From contig NC_132976.1 in the NCBI RefSeq assembly GCF_047496725.1, positions 9,594,001-9,658,000 of the forward strand: a DNA stretch of 64,000 nt, given 5' to 3'. The first letter of the stretch is position 1. Every line of letters starts with the position of its first letter. Positions 11,115 through 22,939 of the stretch are shown in pieces. Position numbers and translations under genes: made by a program. Origin of the DNA: Anoplolepis gracilipes (taxonomy: Eukaryota; Arthropoda; Insecta; Hymenoptera; Formicidae). The notes beneath the pieces are model-generated. The model did no database searches. It saw only the letters and a program-made list of their open reading frames with translations, and was not told the DNA's origin.

Positions 11115-13020
11115 ATGCAAAGAGCACGCCGTGCGCCGACGGAAAACGATGCAGCGAAAGCGCAACTTAAGTCATCAGACGACGCTGATAAAAACAAAGT
11201 ACGCGACGAAAAAGAAAAATATGATAAAAATGATGAAAAAGACGATAATAACGTAGATACGTTATCTAAGGATGAATTAAAGGTCCGTTTGCCTAGCTAT
11301 CCTCGAGTTAAATTGAGTTTCAATTCTGTTTGACGGTATCAGATCAGTAAACAATCAGACAATTCAAAGTGGCTGTCATCATTAACGGGTCGGTTTTCAC
11401 ATTCACTTTTGAACACTTTTGTAATATCTGATTTTCTGAATCACGATTTAATAATCGATGGTAAATTGTCGAGATCACGTTGAAGAAGAGACAGATGGTG
11501 GACAATCCGGGATCAAAATCGAACGTGACTCAAATTGGAAGGACGTGATAAAAAATAAACGCTCGAAAAAAGAAAGAAGAAATAGTAGCGTATCAATTAA
11601 GCATATGACAGATTTGACAGTCAAAGAAGAATTGTGACAATTTGAAAATTATCAGCCACAATGATAAAAAAGATCAGCTCAAATATATAAAGATCAAATA
11701 AAAGACGCGTATTAAGGATGACATCTTCATCCATTATAATTTTTGTCGATTATCATCTGAGCAAAGAAATATAATTAATAAAATAATCGACTTGGATGAA
11801 AGACGGCCTTGTAAAGCCGAGTATGTTCGATTACGTTATTCTGCCTGTACTAGTAATGAAAAAAATAGTAAAGAAAAATAGAGCTCAGATTACTATATAG
11901 TAAATAAAAAGCCGTTAAAGACAGATTTCCTTTGCAAATGATTGTGAACCAACTAGATAAATACGAGACACCATGGTGTTTAGCACCCTTTATTTGAAAA
12001 ACGGGTTTCTTCACGTGTCGAAAAGGAAAGCATCAAATATACATCGTTCATAATACCGGATAGTTTGAGTTTCTAAAGGTTTTAGTTTATCAAGCTTTTT
12101 TACAGTCTTTCGAAAATACATTCCAGCTATTTTTAGATAGCTGATTACGGACAAAACGGTACTGGTCTACTTGGACGATCTGAGTGTGCTGACGAAAAAA
12201 AGAAAGCTGAAGAAGCTGAAGAAAGTTTTCACAACCATGGAACATATAAACTCGAAATCAATTGGAAGAAATATATAATACAATATATGCGTTGTTGCTA
12301 AGACGAGTCAAATATTTAAATTTTAAAATTAAAACAGAACGTATTTAATCTTCAGACAGGAAGATACAAGCAAAATTTCCAAGCTCGACAGAAAGACAGC
12401 TGCGAAGATTTTTGGAGTTCACAGGATATTTTCGAAAATACTGAAAGTATGCTATAATAGCAAGGCCATTATAACGCAAATTTTAAAAGGAGGTAACAAG
12501 TTTAAATTTATATCAAAAGAAGAGACGCATTTGAAGAGTTAAAACATGCCTTGACGAGAAAACTTATATTAAGTTTTATCGAACCGGAGCGGAAACAGGA
12601 TTCCATATCCGAAATCTACATGGAAGGTCGGTATTCATAGTCGGTTTTTATATTTAAGATCTTAAGTTTGGTCTTAGATTTTCGTCTTAAGATTCTGTTC
12701 AGCTAATGAAATAGTCGAGTGGAATCTTAAGACCTTCCTTAAAACAATCTTAAATATAAGAACGGATTATAAATAAATACTGGTCTATATTAATGCTATA
12801 TTAATGCACCTTGAGGTTGGATTACTTCACTCAATGCACTACGCAAATTACAGGACGACATCGACAGTAGAAAATATACCAGTTCCAAATTGAAAATATA
12901 TGCAGTCGTTAAAAATATTCCACGTCTATCTGTTTTAGAATATTCTTCACAATTGTGATAGACTGTAAAGCTGCGATGACAGTGAGAATGAAACACTTGT
13001 TTATATTATATAACTCATTG
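11115..13020 (+). mobile_element. Degenerate Ty3/gypsy-type LTR retrotransposon fragment (RT-RNase H, dead)
   Basis: The plus-strand pieces are in the order expected for a gypsy pol gene. WMKDGLVKPS...VLVMKK lies near 11790-11870, KDRFPLQ...NQLDKY at 11917-11964, and motif A FSTLYLKNGF from 11979. RT motif C, VLVYLDD, has its YLDD at 12168-12179. ERQLRRFLEFTGYF spans 12390-12435, AFEELKHALTRKLILSF begins at 12527, and the RNase H-like KYTSSKLKIYAVV and IVIDCKAAM lie at about 12868-12975. The pieces fall in different frames separated by stops and frameshifts. Motif A normally reads TLDL; here the catalytic Asp codon is TAT (Tyr, 11991-11993), while the YLDD pair survives. An acidic, Lys-rich frame at 11115-11333 may be a gag remnant. 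No LTR, primer-binding site or integrase was recognised. The element is inactive and old, and lies antisense to TOX. Confidence 0.85.
12629..12781. mobile_element. Fold-back MITE nested in the gypsy fragment
   Basis: Inverted ends: the left reads GGTATTCATAGTCGG then TTTTTATATTTAAGAT, and the right reads ATCTTAAATATAAG then AACGGATTATAAATAA. An inner CTTAAGA-rich palindrome follows. Gypsy pol homology stops just before it and resumes just after it, so it inserted into the retrotransposon's RNase H region. Flanking GGTC on both sides may be a 4-bp target duplication. Confidence 0.7.
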
Positions 13021-13146
13021 AATATTATTAATCGCGGAATATTAATACATCATCAAACATTACCCTGATGACGATGAATAAAGTGATACTGGAACAATAC
13101 CCATTGCAGAATGATCGAGTCTGGAATAGAGTTGATATAATATTTA

Positions 13147-13150
<4 letters not shown>

Positions 13151-13208
<58 letters not shown>
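13151..13208. repeat. (TA)n microsatellite
   Basis: About 29 uninterrupted TA units; the longest TA array in the window. Confidence 0.9.
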
Positions 13209-13210
<2 letters not shown>

Positions 13211-13214
13211 CGCG

Positions 13215-13281
13215 AATTTTCAAAGTTATATCTTTAGTATATTTATATATATATATACTAAAAATATAACTTTGAAAATTA
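13215..13281. repeat. Inverted repeat beside TA array
   Basis: ATTTTCAAAGTTATATCTTT is mirrored by AAAATATAACTTTGAAAAT around a central (TA)n loop, so the whole stretch folds into a long hairpin. It is likely the residue of a small fold-back element expanded by TA slippage. Confidence 0.7.
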
Positions 13282-13289
13282 ATGGATTT

Positions 13290-14264
13290 ATTTATTTTCT
13301 TTGATAATTTTCTTCGATAACTTTGATAATTCGCGATAAATATGTTACCATGCGATAATATGCGGAGAACACACATATTTTTGTCAATAAACGCTTAAAG
13401 TACAACATTAATCAAGAAACATGATAGTGTCTTGTGTTAAATCACGCGCAACAGCGAGGCAAATTATATATTTATATGCAAGTCATCCGTTTGAGAATAC
13501 TTTGAATTTTAAATTATCAGATGTTACAATCAATAATAACTGATTGAATTCTTAATTAATAGATAAGATTTTCTTTGCGTAGTAAAAAAATATCTTTATA
13601 TTTTTCTCTACAAACACAATCCTTTAAAAAAAATATTATTCAAAATCTGAATGTGGAAATTTTTATTAATAATTATTAAGAATTCGTCGCGTTGATCGTA
13701 TTAAGCATAATGTTCCTTTATAATATCTAATACAAGATTATATTAATGATTGATATTATTACGATATTATATATTGATCAACGTATTAAGAACTAGCTAA
13801 GATAAACTGTATTACAGACGTTCAATTGAGAACATCTTTGTTAGACTATCGAATCGGATCTTATTATCAATAATGGCTGTGCTAATCGAGTTCTTATTAG
13901 ACTTAATTGATAGAGTTTGAGTCTATTTTATATAACACAAGTATTTTTGTTAAACCTACTACTTGGTTTAACTTTACTTGCACACAAGACATGATACAAT
14001 AGTTTTTACTGGACCTTTTATGTATATGTATGTATAAAATAAAAGGCTCTATATTGTTATGTGTGCACATATTTTTCTTAATGTGATATTAAGTAATAAT
14101 CTAAATTTAAGATCTATTTTTAATGCCTAGTATTCATCTAAAAAAGGATAAGCAAAAATATCGGCATAGTAGCTAAATCGGGAATCAGTCTTTTGCTTGC
14201 CACAGACTACTCCTTATTACTGAGCTATTAGAATACCACGATAAAATAGAAGGTTCTCATTTTG

Positions 14265-14320
<56 letters not shown>

Positions 14321-15900
14321 ATATAATAAATATTTTATATATAATATATATTTTATATTATATATATTTAAATAATAGAAAAAATTAAATTGTGATTTTC
14401 ACATTGTGGAATGTATCCGTTCTTTATTTTATATTCAAGTATCATTCAAAGTAAGAATTTATAAACTTAATTTTTGCGAAAATTGAAATGTTTTTTAAGA
14501 TCAATAATTATTTATAATATAAAATTCAAATAACTAAATATCGCATTTTGCGAAAGTTGCTTATAGTTAATATTAATATTGACTAGTTTTAATTGATTGT
14601 TGAAATATAATTAAACATACAAACTAATTCAATTTGTTTGTTTACCTTATATCCAATACTTTTAATATACATAAAGTATTTAACATGCCCATCGCTTATA
14701 TATCAAAAATTACATGTTTAGTCTATCAAAAATTTTTTAGAAAAAAGTTGAAGAATTAAAAAGTAATAGACATAGTGAAGTTTGCTTGATCTTATTGTTA
14801 TATGAAGAGGTCACGCCAAAGTTATCTTGAAATTTTTAAATGTGAACTTTATCTTTCGTTACATTATAAATTCTTATAGCTTATATCGAGATCTTTTCAA
14901 CTAATGTAATTAAACTTTTTTTTGTATAAGACGTTTTATAAAAAAGTATGTATTTTATATAATTCTTTATATGGTTTTCGTACATACATACATATACATA
15001 CATACATATACATACATACATATATATATTTATATATATATATATATATATACACAGGTAATTATGTTGCTGTTTGTCAAGTAATGAAAAGTTCCGCTTA
15101 GAGTATTGTGCTTCGGGTATTGTGTTGTGTGAGTTATTAAATACGATGAGTTAATTGCGTTAAACTCGCGTGGAATGTCATGAGCATACGTCATTATGAG
15201 ATCATGACTTAAAATTGTGAAGAATAGTTATTGCTTTATAGTAGCATAGCTGGTGAATAACCTAACCAGTGCTAATTGTCTTCAGTTTCCTTCGGTAAAA
15301 AAGATATAAAAATCATTAGAGATTTAGCAATCTAGTCTCTTTTGATCTTTTGATAGAAATTGTATAGAACTAGGAGAACGTATGTGATATCCTAAATATT
15401 GTTAAACATCAAAAATATTTTATTTAAAAATTTAAAATTTTTCAGAAAAAAAATAAATCTTCTTTCTTTTTTAAAAAGAAGTTAATTGTGACTTTAAACA
15501 ATATTATCCGAACAGGCAAAAACTTTTGTGATTATCAAAGAAATATATTTTTACAATTTTTATTATATTATATATTATAGTTCATCAATAATATCCTGTT
15601 TACAGTTTCTAACGTTTTATTACAGTAATAACTTACATCGTCAATTATTAACTAATACCTGATTATACTATAGAGATGAAGTTATAATTTGAGAGTTTAT
15701 GAAATACATAACACATTATGTAAAAAAAAATTTCAAACTTTTTCTTCATTAACTTTTCTTTATCATGGAAAATACTTCATATTATCACTACAATTATTAA
15801 ATCGATCAAATTAAAATCATCGAGTGGCTTGAAAGAAGAAATAATATCAAGGACAGAAATTTATTCATATCGCGTAATCAACAACATACTATGACATATA
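13290..15900. other. AT-rich intronic DNA with TA/CATA microsatellites
   Basis: A TA run at 14267-14314 and CATACATA/TA runs at 14985-15053. No supportable frame or other structure was seen. Confidence 0.6.
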
Positions 15901-15965
15901 ATTATGTCAAAAGTCAATGTCGTAATCCGTTCGTATGAACGTATCTATTGTGTGTTTGTGTTGAG

Positions 15966-16136
15966 TGTAAAAAAGAAAAAAAGAAGTAAAGAGACATCGA
16001 AAATAGGAGAAAAAAAAAGAGAAAACAAAGAGAAAGAGAGAGAGGGGGGGGGAAGAAAGAAAAAAAAGAAAGAAAAGAATATAAGGAAGGCAGAGGAAAT
16101 AAAATCGAGAAGAAAGATTACTAAATATAAAGAACT
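15966..16136. repeat. Purine tract, plus strand
   Basis: A/G-dominated sequence with a run of eight or more G (near 16043). The Lys/Glu/Arg-rich plus frame and the Phe/Leu/Ser-rich minus frame are compositional artefacts. Confidence 0.75.
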
Positions 16137-16152
16137 ATAATCACATACACTT

Positions 16153-16198
16153 ACACACACGCGCGCACGCGCGTGTGCGCGATGCGTGTGTGTGTGTG
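16153..16198. repeat. Alternating purine-pyrimidine tract (CA/CG/TG), Z-DNA-prone
   Basis: ACACACACGCGCGCACGCG then CGTGTGCGCG and TGTGTGTGTGTG form about 45 bp of nearly strict purine-pyrimidine alternation with a CG-rich centre and a partial palindrome. It sits at the junction with a G-rich purine tract. Confidence 0.7.
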
Positions 16199-17112
16199 AG
16201 GGGGAAGGGAGGAGGAGGGCGGAATATATTTCAATATTTCTGTAATTATAGGTAGACTTGTTTTTTTTCTCCTTGCAAATATCTTATCGTATATCAAACA
16301 TACATAAAATAATTGATGTAACATAAATAGCAAGCGGCTGAATACATGTTTAATCATAATATGCAGGATGAAAAAGAGATTTTAAAAATAGCTAGTATTC
16401 TCATCAAAATAAATAAAAAATGTTTAACAAATAATACAAAAAAACAAGAACAAACACGAGCTAATGAGTTAATGCAGAAAATAAAGCGTCAATAAATAGT
16501 TGATAAAAAAGGTTTTAATTAAAATTTAGTTTTTTTTCGAACCAATCACTTTTTTCAGCAATTGTTAACAAAATTCGAGGCGAGTCTCCCAATCAATATA
16601 AGCACTAAGGAACTTTACAGATGTAATAGCGAGACATTGCAAAAAATATCGTGCGTAAAGTTAAAGAAAAAATATATTCGTGAAGAAAACAGCAATAATA
16701 AGATAATAAAGGAAACAAGGGAACTTATAAAAATTCAAGAGAATGCAAAGAAATGGAATGAGTAACGGTTACTTATAAAAATTTATTTCTGAAATACGTT
16801 TCTGAAATAGATTTCTATTTTAATTTCCTTTTTAAAGATTTTTTCCTATTAATTAAAACAGAAAATTAATTAAAACAGAATATTTCAGAAATCTGTTTTT
16901 ATTTAACTTATATAAATAGTTATTCGTATTATCTTTGTATATAATACAAAAAAGCTACCGAGATATGAATCTAATAATAAAAAAAAATATTAAAACATTC
17001 GGCAATCATAATGTTGAAAATAACAAGAACTAATAAAAATAAAACGTAACTAACAATAAGTCACAATTTCGAGTCATAGTGTATTCTTATGATGAGAAAC
17101 ACAATGGATACT

Positions 17113-17214
17113 TTACAGCCTAGCAACAGTGAATCTACCTGCGTGTATAACCGTTTTAGAGGTAAGGGGTTCCATTGTGAAACTACTTCTCTCGACCTGC
17201 CTGCTGTTACTCAT
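17113..17214 (-). other. Small ORF (33 codons) in a locally complex island; function unknown
   Basis: A minus-strand frame beginning MSNSRQVERSSFTMEPLTSK and ending RFTVARL before TAA. The start context CAACAAATGA is good for insects (A at -3). The composition differs clearly from the AT-rich flanks over 17085-17240, and a potential donor CGCAG|GTAGAT lies inside. The overlapping plus-strand frame (17089-17280) starts in the same island but drifts into AT-rich sequence. I do not recognise a family. It could be an exon of an unrelated nested gene, a TE remnant or a conserved non-coding element. Confidence 0.2.
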
Positions 17215-18218
17215 TTGTTGGGAAAAGATATTCTCCGTATTTGTTTTCTTCTTCCTCTTCCAATTTTTTATTTTATATAAGTTTTGTTTATATTTTGTTT
17301 AGTTTCAATGACTCGCAAAGATTTTCGCAAATTAATTTTTTTATTTGTCATTTTTGACATTTATGGTTATTATTAGATTTTGACAGATGACATACATGAG
17401 TTCTATGTCCAAAGTGATAATACATACTTTTTACTATTACTAATCAACTTCCCACATACAGCATACAAACTTTCTATTTTACTACTATTATTAATTTTCA
17501 TTTTTTTCTTTTAATTAGAAAATATATAATAGAAAATATATATAATAGAGAACCAATCAATGTCGTATACTTGAATTTATAAAATATAAGTATTTTCTCT
17601 TTCTTTTCTTATGGATAAGAAATAAACCGTTAACCAAAATTATATGCATCACATAATAATATGTAATCACGCGGTATAATCATTTTTGACATAATGCTCT
17701 GTAATATTCACTAATATGTAATTCTGAAAAGAATAACTTTTCCATATTCTAAACCTGCAAATGTGTTTATAAATTTTAAAAATAATGCTTTATAATATTT
17801 ATTAATGTCATATAATAATGTACCAATATCTATTTATATAATTTTAATCTGTCATATGTGTTAACATATAATGTTTTATAGTAATATTTGTTTACGTCCA
17901 TATCTATTCATACCTACTAATATTACTATTACTATTACTAAAGTCTATAAACAATATTTAATAAGTTTTTTAAAATAATACTGAAATCAAAACAAGTAGT
18001 ACACTCAAATTTGTATAACGATACCTTTAACGGCTTGTCTTTCAGATATTCCAATCGAGATATATAATATTCACTCACCTCTTCTTTTCAAATGTAAATA
18101 CTTTTCATTATAATAAATATACTAAGAAGCTAGATTTTATTGATAAAAAAATGTGTGACACTTGTGTAATTATATAGTTAAATATAACAAAACGATAAGA
18201 AATTGATCAAAAGTTGGG

Positions 18219-18378
18219 CTTATATCCGAGTGCTCGTTTATATCTGCACCTGTCCATGATTCAAAATCGTTATACCGCATGTTGTTGCAGACGAGGAAAG
18301 GTGGTCGAGGAGCACCCATGTTCCAGATGGTGAGACCCAAGACCAGTTCTTAGCATCGTCAGCGATTCGCTTCAAAGT
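18219..18378 (+). other. Coding-like island with splice-acceptor-like site; possible exon of unknown gene
   Basis: About 150 bases of balanced composition lie inside strongly AT-rich intron. On the plus strand TGTTGTTGCAG ends at 18290. Frame 1 then reads TRKGGRGAPMFQMVRPKTSS and stops at 18351-18353, like a terminal exon. A second plus frame stays open to a donor-like AAA|GTAAAT at 18377. On the minus strand a 49-codon frame begins MGAPRPPFLVCNNMRYNDF at 18319. Several open frames are expected in GC-richer sequence, so the reading cannot be decided by eye. No family was recognised. Confidence 0.25.
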
Positions 18379-18379
18379 A

Positions 18380-19077
18380 AATTTTCTTCACAAAGCATTC
18401 GTTCTATTCCATTCTTATTTTTTTTAAATTTCGACCAATTTAATTACGAATAATCGAATGTCATGTTTCTTAACTTTTTGATTATAATAAATATAGAGCA
18501 AAATACTTCTCTTGATGTGTTATCGCGTCATCATTGTTCTTTCCTTTCTCACACTATTTTCTCACGATTTTATACTACACAAATAGATAATAGAAAGATA
18601 CATAATAAAAGATAGGTAATAAAAAAATATGAATAATAAAAAAAATGTTTTAAATTTTTCTCTTGAGATTTCAAACGATTATTCTTTATAACTAAAGCTC
18701 GGATAAATATAAGCCCAATTTACGTGTATTGGATGCGATCGACATTCTATTTACTTCAATACTCGAATGAGTTTGACGCATATTGCCATTAATTAATTGC
18801 GCTCTATTGTAAGAAATCATACGGTAAAATTTATTAATTAAAAACTGAATAAAAATTCTAATAATGCACAAGCAATATCTTTCGATATTTAATTAATGTA
18901 ATAACAATTATTTTAATAGAATAAATCTAATATCGCATTGAAAAGGTTGTTTGCTGTTATTTAATTTTTGTATTCGAAGATAATAAAGATATTTTTGGAA
19001 AAATGTAAATTTAAAATTTAAATGTAATAGCCAACGAAACAATTTATAGAAACACGCAACATAGACGAAAACAGATA

Positions 19078-19124
<47 letters not shown>

Positions 19125-22050
19125 TATATATGTATTTGTTTAACATCTATTTTCTGCGATTTGGCTTTTATTCACCTTTAGTTCCTCATTTGCATTTTTC
19201 TTCCATTTATCTTTTTAAATCGAGTTACAGTTTTTATAATACAGTTTTTCAAAATATTTTTTTATTTTAGAACTTTAACCAAAAGTATTGTTATTGTACG
19301 CAGCTAACAAAATATCGCTTTCTATATTTAATTTTTTTTTTAATCGAGTGCCACAAGTTTATATAAATTATATATATTTGTTGCATGACGTTAATTATAA
19401 TTGCCTAGATATCTTAGATGATTGCACATTTTCTAACACGCACAGTAAAATTAACATCCTATAACATTAACTGTTATTGTAAATAGCCAACGTTATTCAC
19501 AATAAAATCTATTTCAAAACAGTTCCCAGAAATAACTGCTTGCTTAAGTAAGCTTGTTAGTTTTATGCTATTATATTTTTTGTGTAATATATAGTTACAC
19601 AAAAGTTTATAAGTTGAATTTATGTTCCACGTAGTACGTCTGTAAAATATTACTTAAAAAATAAACAGTTAATTTAAGAAGCAAGTAATATTGGAAGAGA
19701 GCAAGGTCCAATTCTTATATTGCTATGACGTAACTGAATTATTTCTGGATTTTCATTAACTCCTTTGACTTTACACATACATGCGCGCGTGCAACACAGA
19801 CTAATTGATAAAAATATTATTAAATTATCAAATATTATGTAATCAAGCTATTTGGTAATTTTTTCAACATAATATATGTAATCTCATTTATCTATCATTA
19901 TTGTATTCGACATTATATTAAGTCACGGATTATATATGTATTTGTCGGATAATGATGACGCATAATGTTGAGAACAATAAAACTATCTATCTTTTAAAAC
20001 ACATCTATCGTGAAACGCAGTTCTTTGATAATAATCCTTCATGAATGCTATATAATAGAATAATAAGACAAAAGACTAATCATTTTAAAAAAAATATGTT
20101 CTCTCTAAAACACTGCTAGTTTTCATCGAACACACTAAACACGTATCAACGATAAATATTTATTAACCTGAATTTTAAGCACATGCCTAATAAAGACAAA
20201 CCGACCAAAATAAATTCTGGAATTTAAAAAGTTGTTCCACATTGGAATTTGATTATAGAAAAATTGTATTGAATGTGAACACTATGAACTGCGTATAATT
20301 GTTAACAAATTTTATAATGATATTACTTTATTTATTAATAATTATTTTAACGAATTATGTTGTTTTAACATTTTGCTACACGTTTTAAAATCGATATATT
20401 TGTCAAAAATAATTTACAAATCATAAGCAATAGTATGTTAATTAGCACGATATTCGAGAATGAATAGATGCATTTTCGGAATAATCGACATTATAGCAAA
20501 TTGTAATAAAGCTGTGATCGATATTATTTAATCATCCAATAATTGCAAAATAGATTTAAATAGAATATCAATACATACAATTTTGTATAATAACGATTTT
20601 GTATAATAAATATATTTTTGTTATTTTTTTGACTGACTTTTATTGGAGACCGCAAGGAAACCACAAACTGGCTGAGAATTCAAAATTGCTCTTGTTTCGA
20701 TCTCGTTATGAAGTAATGAAAATTTATCTATTTGTCTGTTAATATTTATTTTTTTCTTGTACTTAAAATATATATATTTATTTATTTGTGTGTGCTTCTA
20801 TTATTTTTAAATAAAATTCAAGATATAGTACACATTATTAATGATTTTTATTTTAAATATTTCTACTAGAATATGTAAATTATATAAGAAGAAATATGAT
20901 GTATGTAAATGGCAAATAATGAACAATTTTTGTAGAAAAATAATTTTTTTTGTGCATATGTAAAGTTGCTTTTTATTTTATCGTATTGCCTACTGCATGT
21001 CTAATATTTTTGTCTTATATTCTTATATTGTTTTACATATTGTTTACTATATGGTTTATTATAATTATTTTTGTTTATAAATTTGATTAAAAATTCTTTG
21101 TTAAATCAATAAACAAGAATATTTTAAAATCTATATACTTGAAGATGTGATAAAATATCGTTTAGATTTCGTTACGATTAAAATAACGTAAAATGCATGA
21201 ATTTGATTTGCATCAACATTGCATTGCAAATTACTGCAATAAGAATATTCCAAGTCACATTATACATATCGCGAATAATAAGTTATACTTTACTATAATC
21301 GCGCTAAGTTATACTAATTAAACTGTTTCCAACCGAGCAACTTGCTCATAGACATATATGAACAAAGTTTTTTTTGTTACATTTTAATTTAGAAAATTAC
21401 ACTTTATTTATTTCTTGGCAAACAATCTGCGAGATTATTCAAAATGTACGCGTATTATTTTAAGAACGCTTGGTCAAATTAACAAAAGCAAATTATAAAT
21501 CACCGACGGTCTACTAAAACCATTATTATCTATTATTAAGAATTAATGTGTTCCACAATCTCGTGTCGTAAATCATTATTAACTATAATCGTTGGAGCAA
21601 TTCATTACAGAATACGCCTTGAGCATAAAGCGATTAAAATGCGACTTTACTTAGATAGCAGAAAGATCGATTCAACTTAACTCGGTTGAAAAATATTTAT
21701 ACTAGGCAAGTAATAAATCAAATGATTCATCCTTATTGTGTATATGTATATAAAGTATATGTTATACGATAAAAACTCGCGCACTTTATTTTTTTTTTTT
21801 TCTATTATTAATGAATAATTTTTTTATCTATTATTAATGAATAACTTATTTTATTAAAATGAAATAAAATTGATAAGACTCTTTCGTATAAATCACGTTT
21901 TATATACTCAATTATTCGTTTTCAATCATTTACAAATTATTCGATTTGTCTACGAATCAATTAAATTATGTTGGTTAAGCTAAATTGTATATTGGAAGTT
22001 AATCAATAATATGACAGTAAAAGGAGAAAAAAAAACCTGAAAATTTTTTT
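18380..22050. other. AT-rich intronic DNA, nothing supportable
   Basis: A TA run at 19081-19119 is the only conspicuous element. No fold-back, repeat pair or frame worth calling was seen. Confidence 0.6.
19081..19119. repeat. (TA)n microsatellite
   Basis: About 19 TA units. Confidence 0.9.
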
Positions 22051-22110
22051 GCAGCCGCCTCATATAAGTACACTCGAGATTTTCTATACCGCCACTGTGT
22101 TTGGCGTAGG

Positions 22111-22127
22111 CCCCTGAGATGGCGCCA
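22111..22127 (+). promoter_or_regulatory. CTCF-like motif next to an E-box
   Basis: CCCCTGAGATGGCGCCA contains AGATGGCGC, the core of the CTCF consensus (AGRKGGCRS). It is followed directly by CACGTG, a palindromic E-box, at 22126-22131. It lies about 150 bp downstream (in transcription terms) of the 22281-22354 TOX exon. Binding is inference. Confidence 0.4.
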
Positions 22128-22280
22128 CGTGACGCAATCAGCAATTGCTAGAAGATATGATTTGTACCTCTCACAATATGCATACACATAATGGATTCTC
22201 TTCTTCTCGCTGTTGTCCCATTTCAAATCGTACAACACTAATCGCATTAATTAAAATCAATGTTAAAACGTATCACTTAC

Positions 22281-22354
22281 CGATGCAAAATCCGGCTTGT
22301 AGCACGTGAGATATATAACCTCGTTTGCGCACTCACTAAACGAAGCAATCGAAT
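22281..22354 (-). CDS. TOX homolog: TOX-family protein, probable 5' coding exon
   Basis: The consensus donor TCG|GTAAGTG ends the exon at 22281 in phase 0, as the 5824-5910 exon requires. Reading back in that frame gives FSECANEVIYLTCYKPDFAS, then |RNDNLDL in the next exon. CYKPDFASRNDN can be aligned with the YYCNKFDGEN segment of vertebrate TOX, so this is probably the residue just before the conserved N-terminal block. An acceptor-like TTTCTTTTTGAG places the exon start at 22354. Immediately upstream, the same frame has a TGA (22356-22358), preceded 14 codons earlier by an ATG, so the frame cannot simply be extended to a start. Either the acceptor is real and an earlier exon encodes the initiator Met, or this is a 5' UTR exon and translation begins at the ATG in 5824-5910. 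Confidence 0.6.
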
Positions 22355-22559
22355 CTCAAAAAGAAATGTATTTAGGAGAAACACACTTGAATCCGTGCAT
22401 CCGTAATAGGTTAGAGAATTTCTTGATCGACATTTGATTCTTACGAGTACATGCGATCACAACAGTACGAATCACTCACTTGTGAGCAATAGACAGTGAA
22501 TAATAGCAAGATTAAGATAGATTATAAACACGCAATACTTGTGTATAAACACGGCGTGG

Positions 22560-22930
22560 CACTACTTTTCGTCAGTCTGAAATGCACTCGGAAAAAACGA
22601 TAAATAATAACAGTAACAAAAGACGACGCGCACACCACACGATGGTCGGCGCGGCAATGATTCCGGGTACATTGGCTCGCTGCAGTCGGCGGTGGTGGGG
22701 GGGCCAAGTTCCACGACAGGGGAAAGACGGTACTATGCGCGTGTTGGTTGGAGGGATCGTGGTAGTGCGGCAACAGAGAGGGAAAAGAATACTTATAAGC
22801 GAGACCGTGAGAGAGGTAGCGGAGGAGATACATAGTAAAGTGGTGGCTGATTTGGAGGGAAGGGGATATGTAGGATAGTTTCCAAGGGGGGCAGCAGAGC
22901 GAGCGTCTCGGAAGGTTGAGGCAAACGGCT
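22560..22930. promoter_or_regulatory. GC-rich, G/A-skewed island; candidate TOX promoter or 5' UTR
   Basis: CpG-containing sequence (GACGACGCGC, GGTCGGCGCGGC) grades into a purine-rich plus strand (GGAGGGATCG, GAGAGGTAGCGGAGGAG). It lies roughly 200-570 bp upstream of the probable TOX exon on the same strand. The overlapping open frames on both strands are low-complexity. The promoter role is inferred from composition and position. Confidence 0.35.
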
Positions 22931-22937
22931 GTTTGTC

Positions 22938-22939
<2 letters not shown>

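Larger units (their letters stand above)
5911..22280 (-). other. TOX intron upstream of exon 5824-5910
   Basis: About 16.4 kb between donor TCG|GTAAGT (exon end at 22281) and acceptor TTTTTGTTACAG (exon start at 5910). It contains microsatellites, a purine tract (8.9 kb), repeated AT-rich arrays (8.4-10.1 kb), a decayed gypsy retrotransposon with nested MITE (11.1-13.0 kb), a Z-DNA-prone tract (16.15 kb) and two islands of unexplained complexity (17.1 and 18.2 kb). Intron status depends on the 22281-22354 exon being real. Confidence 0.6.
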
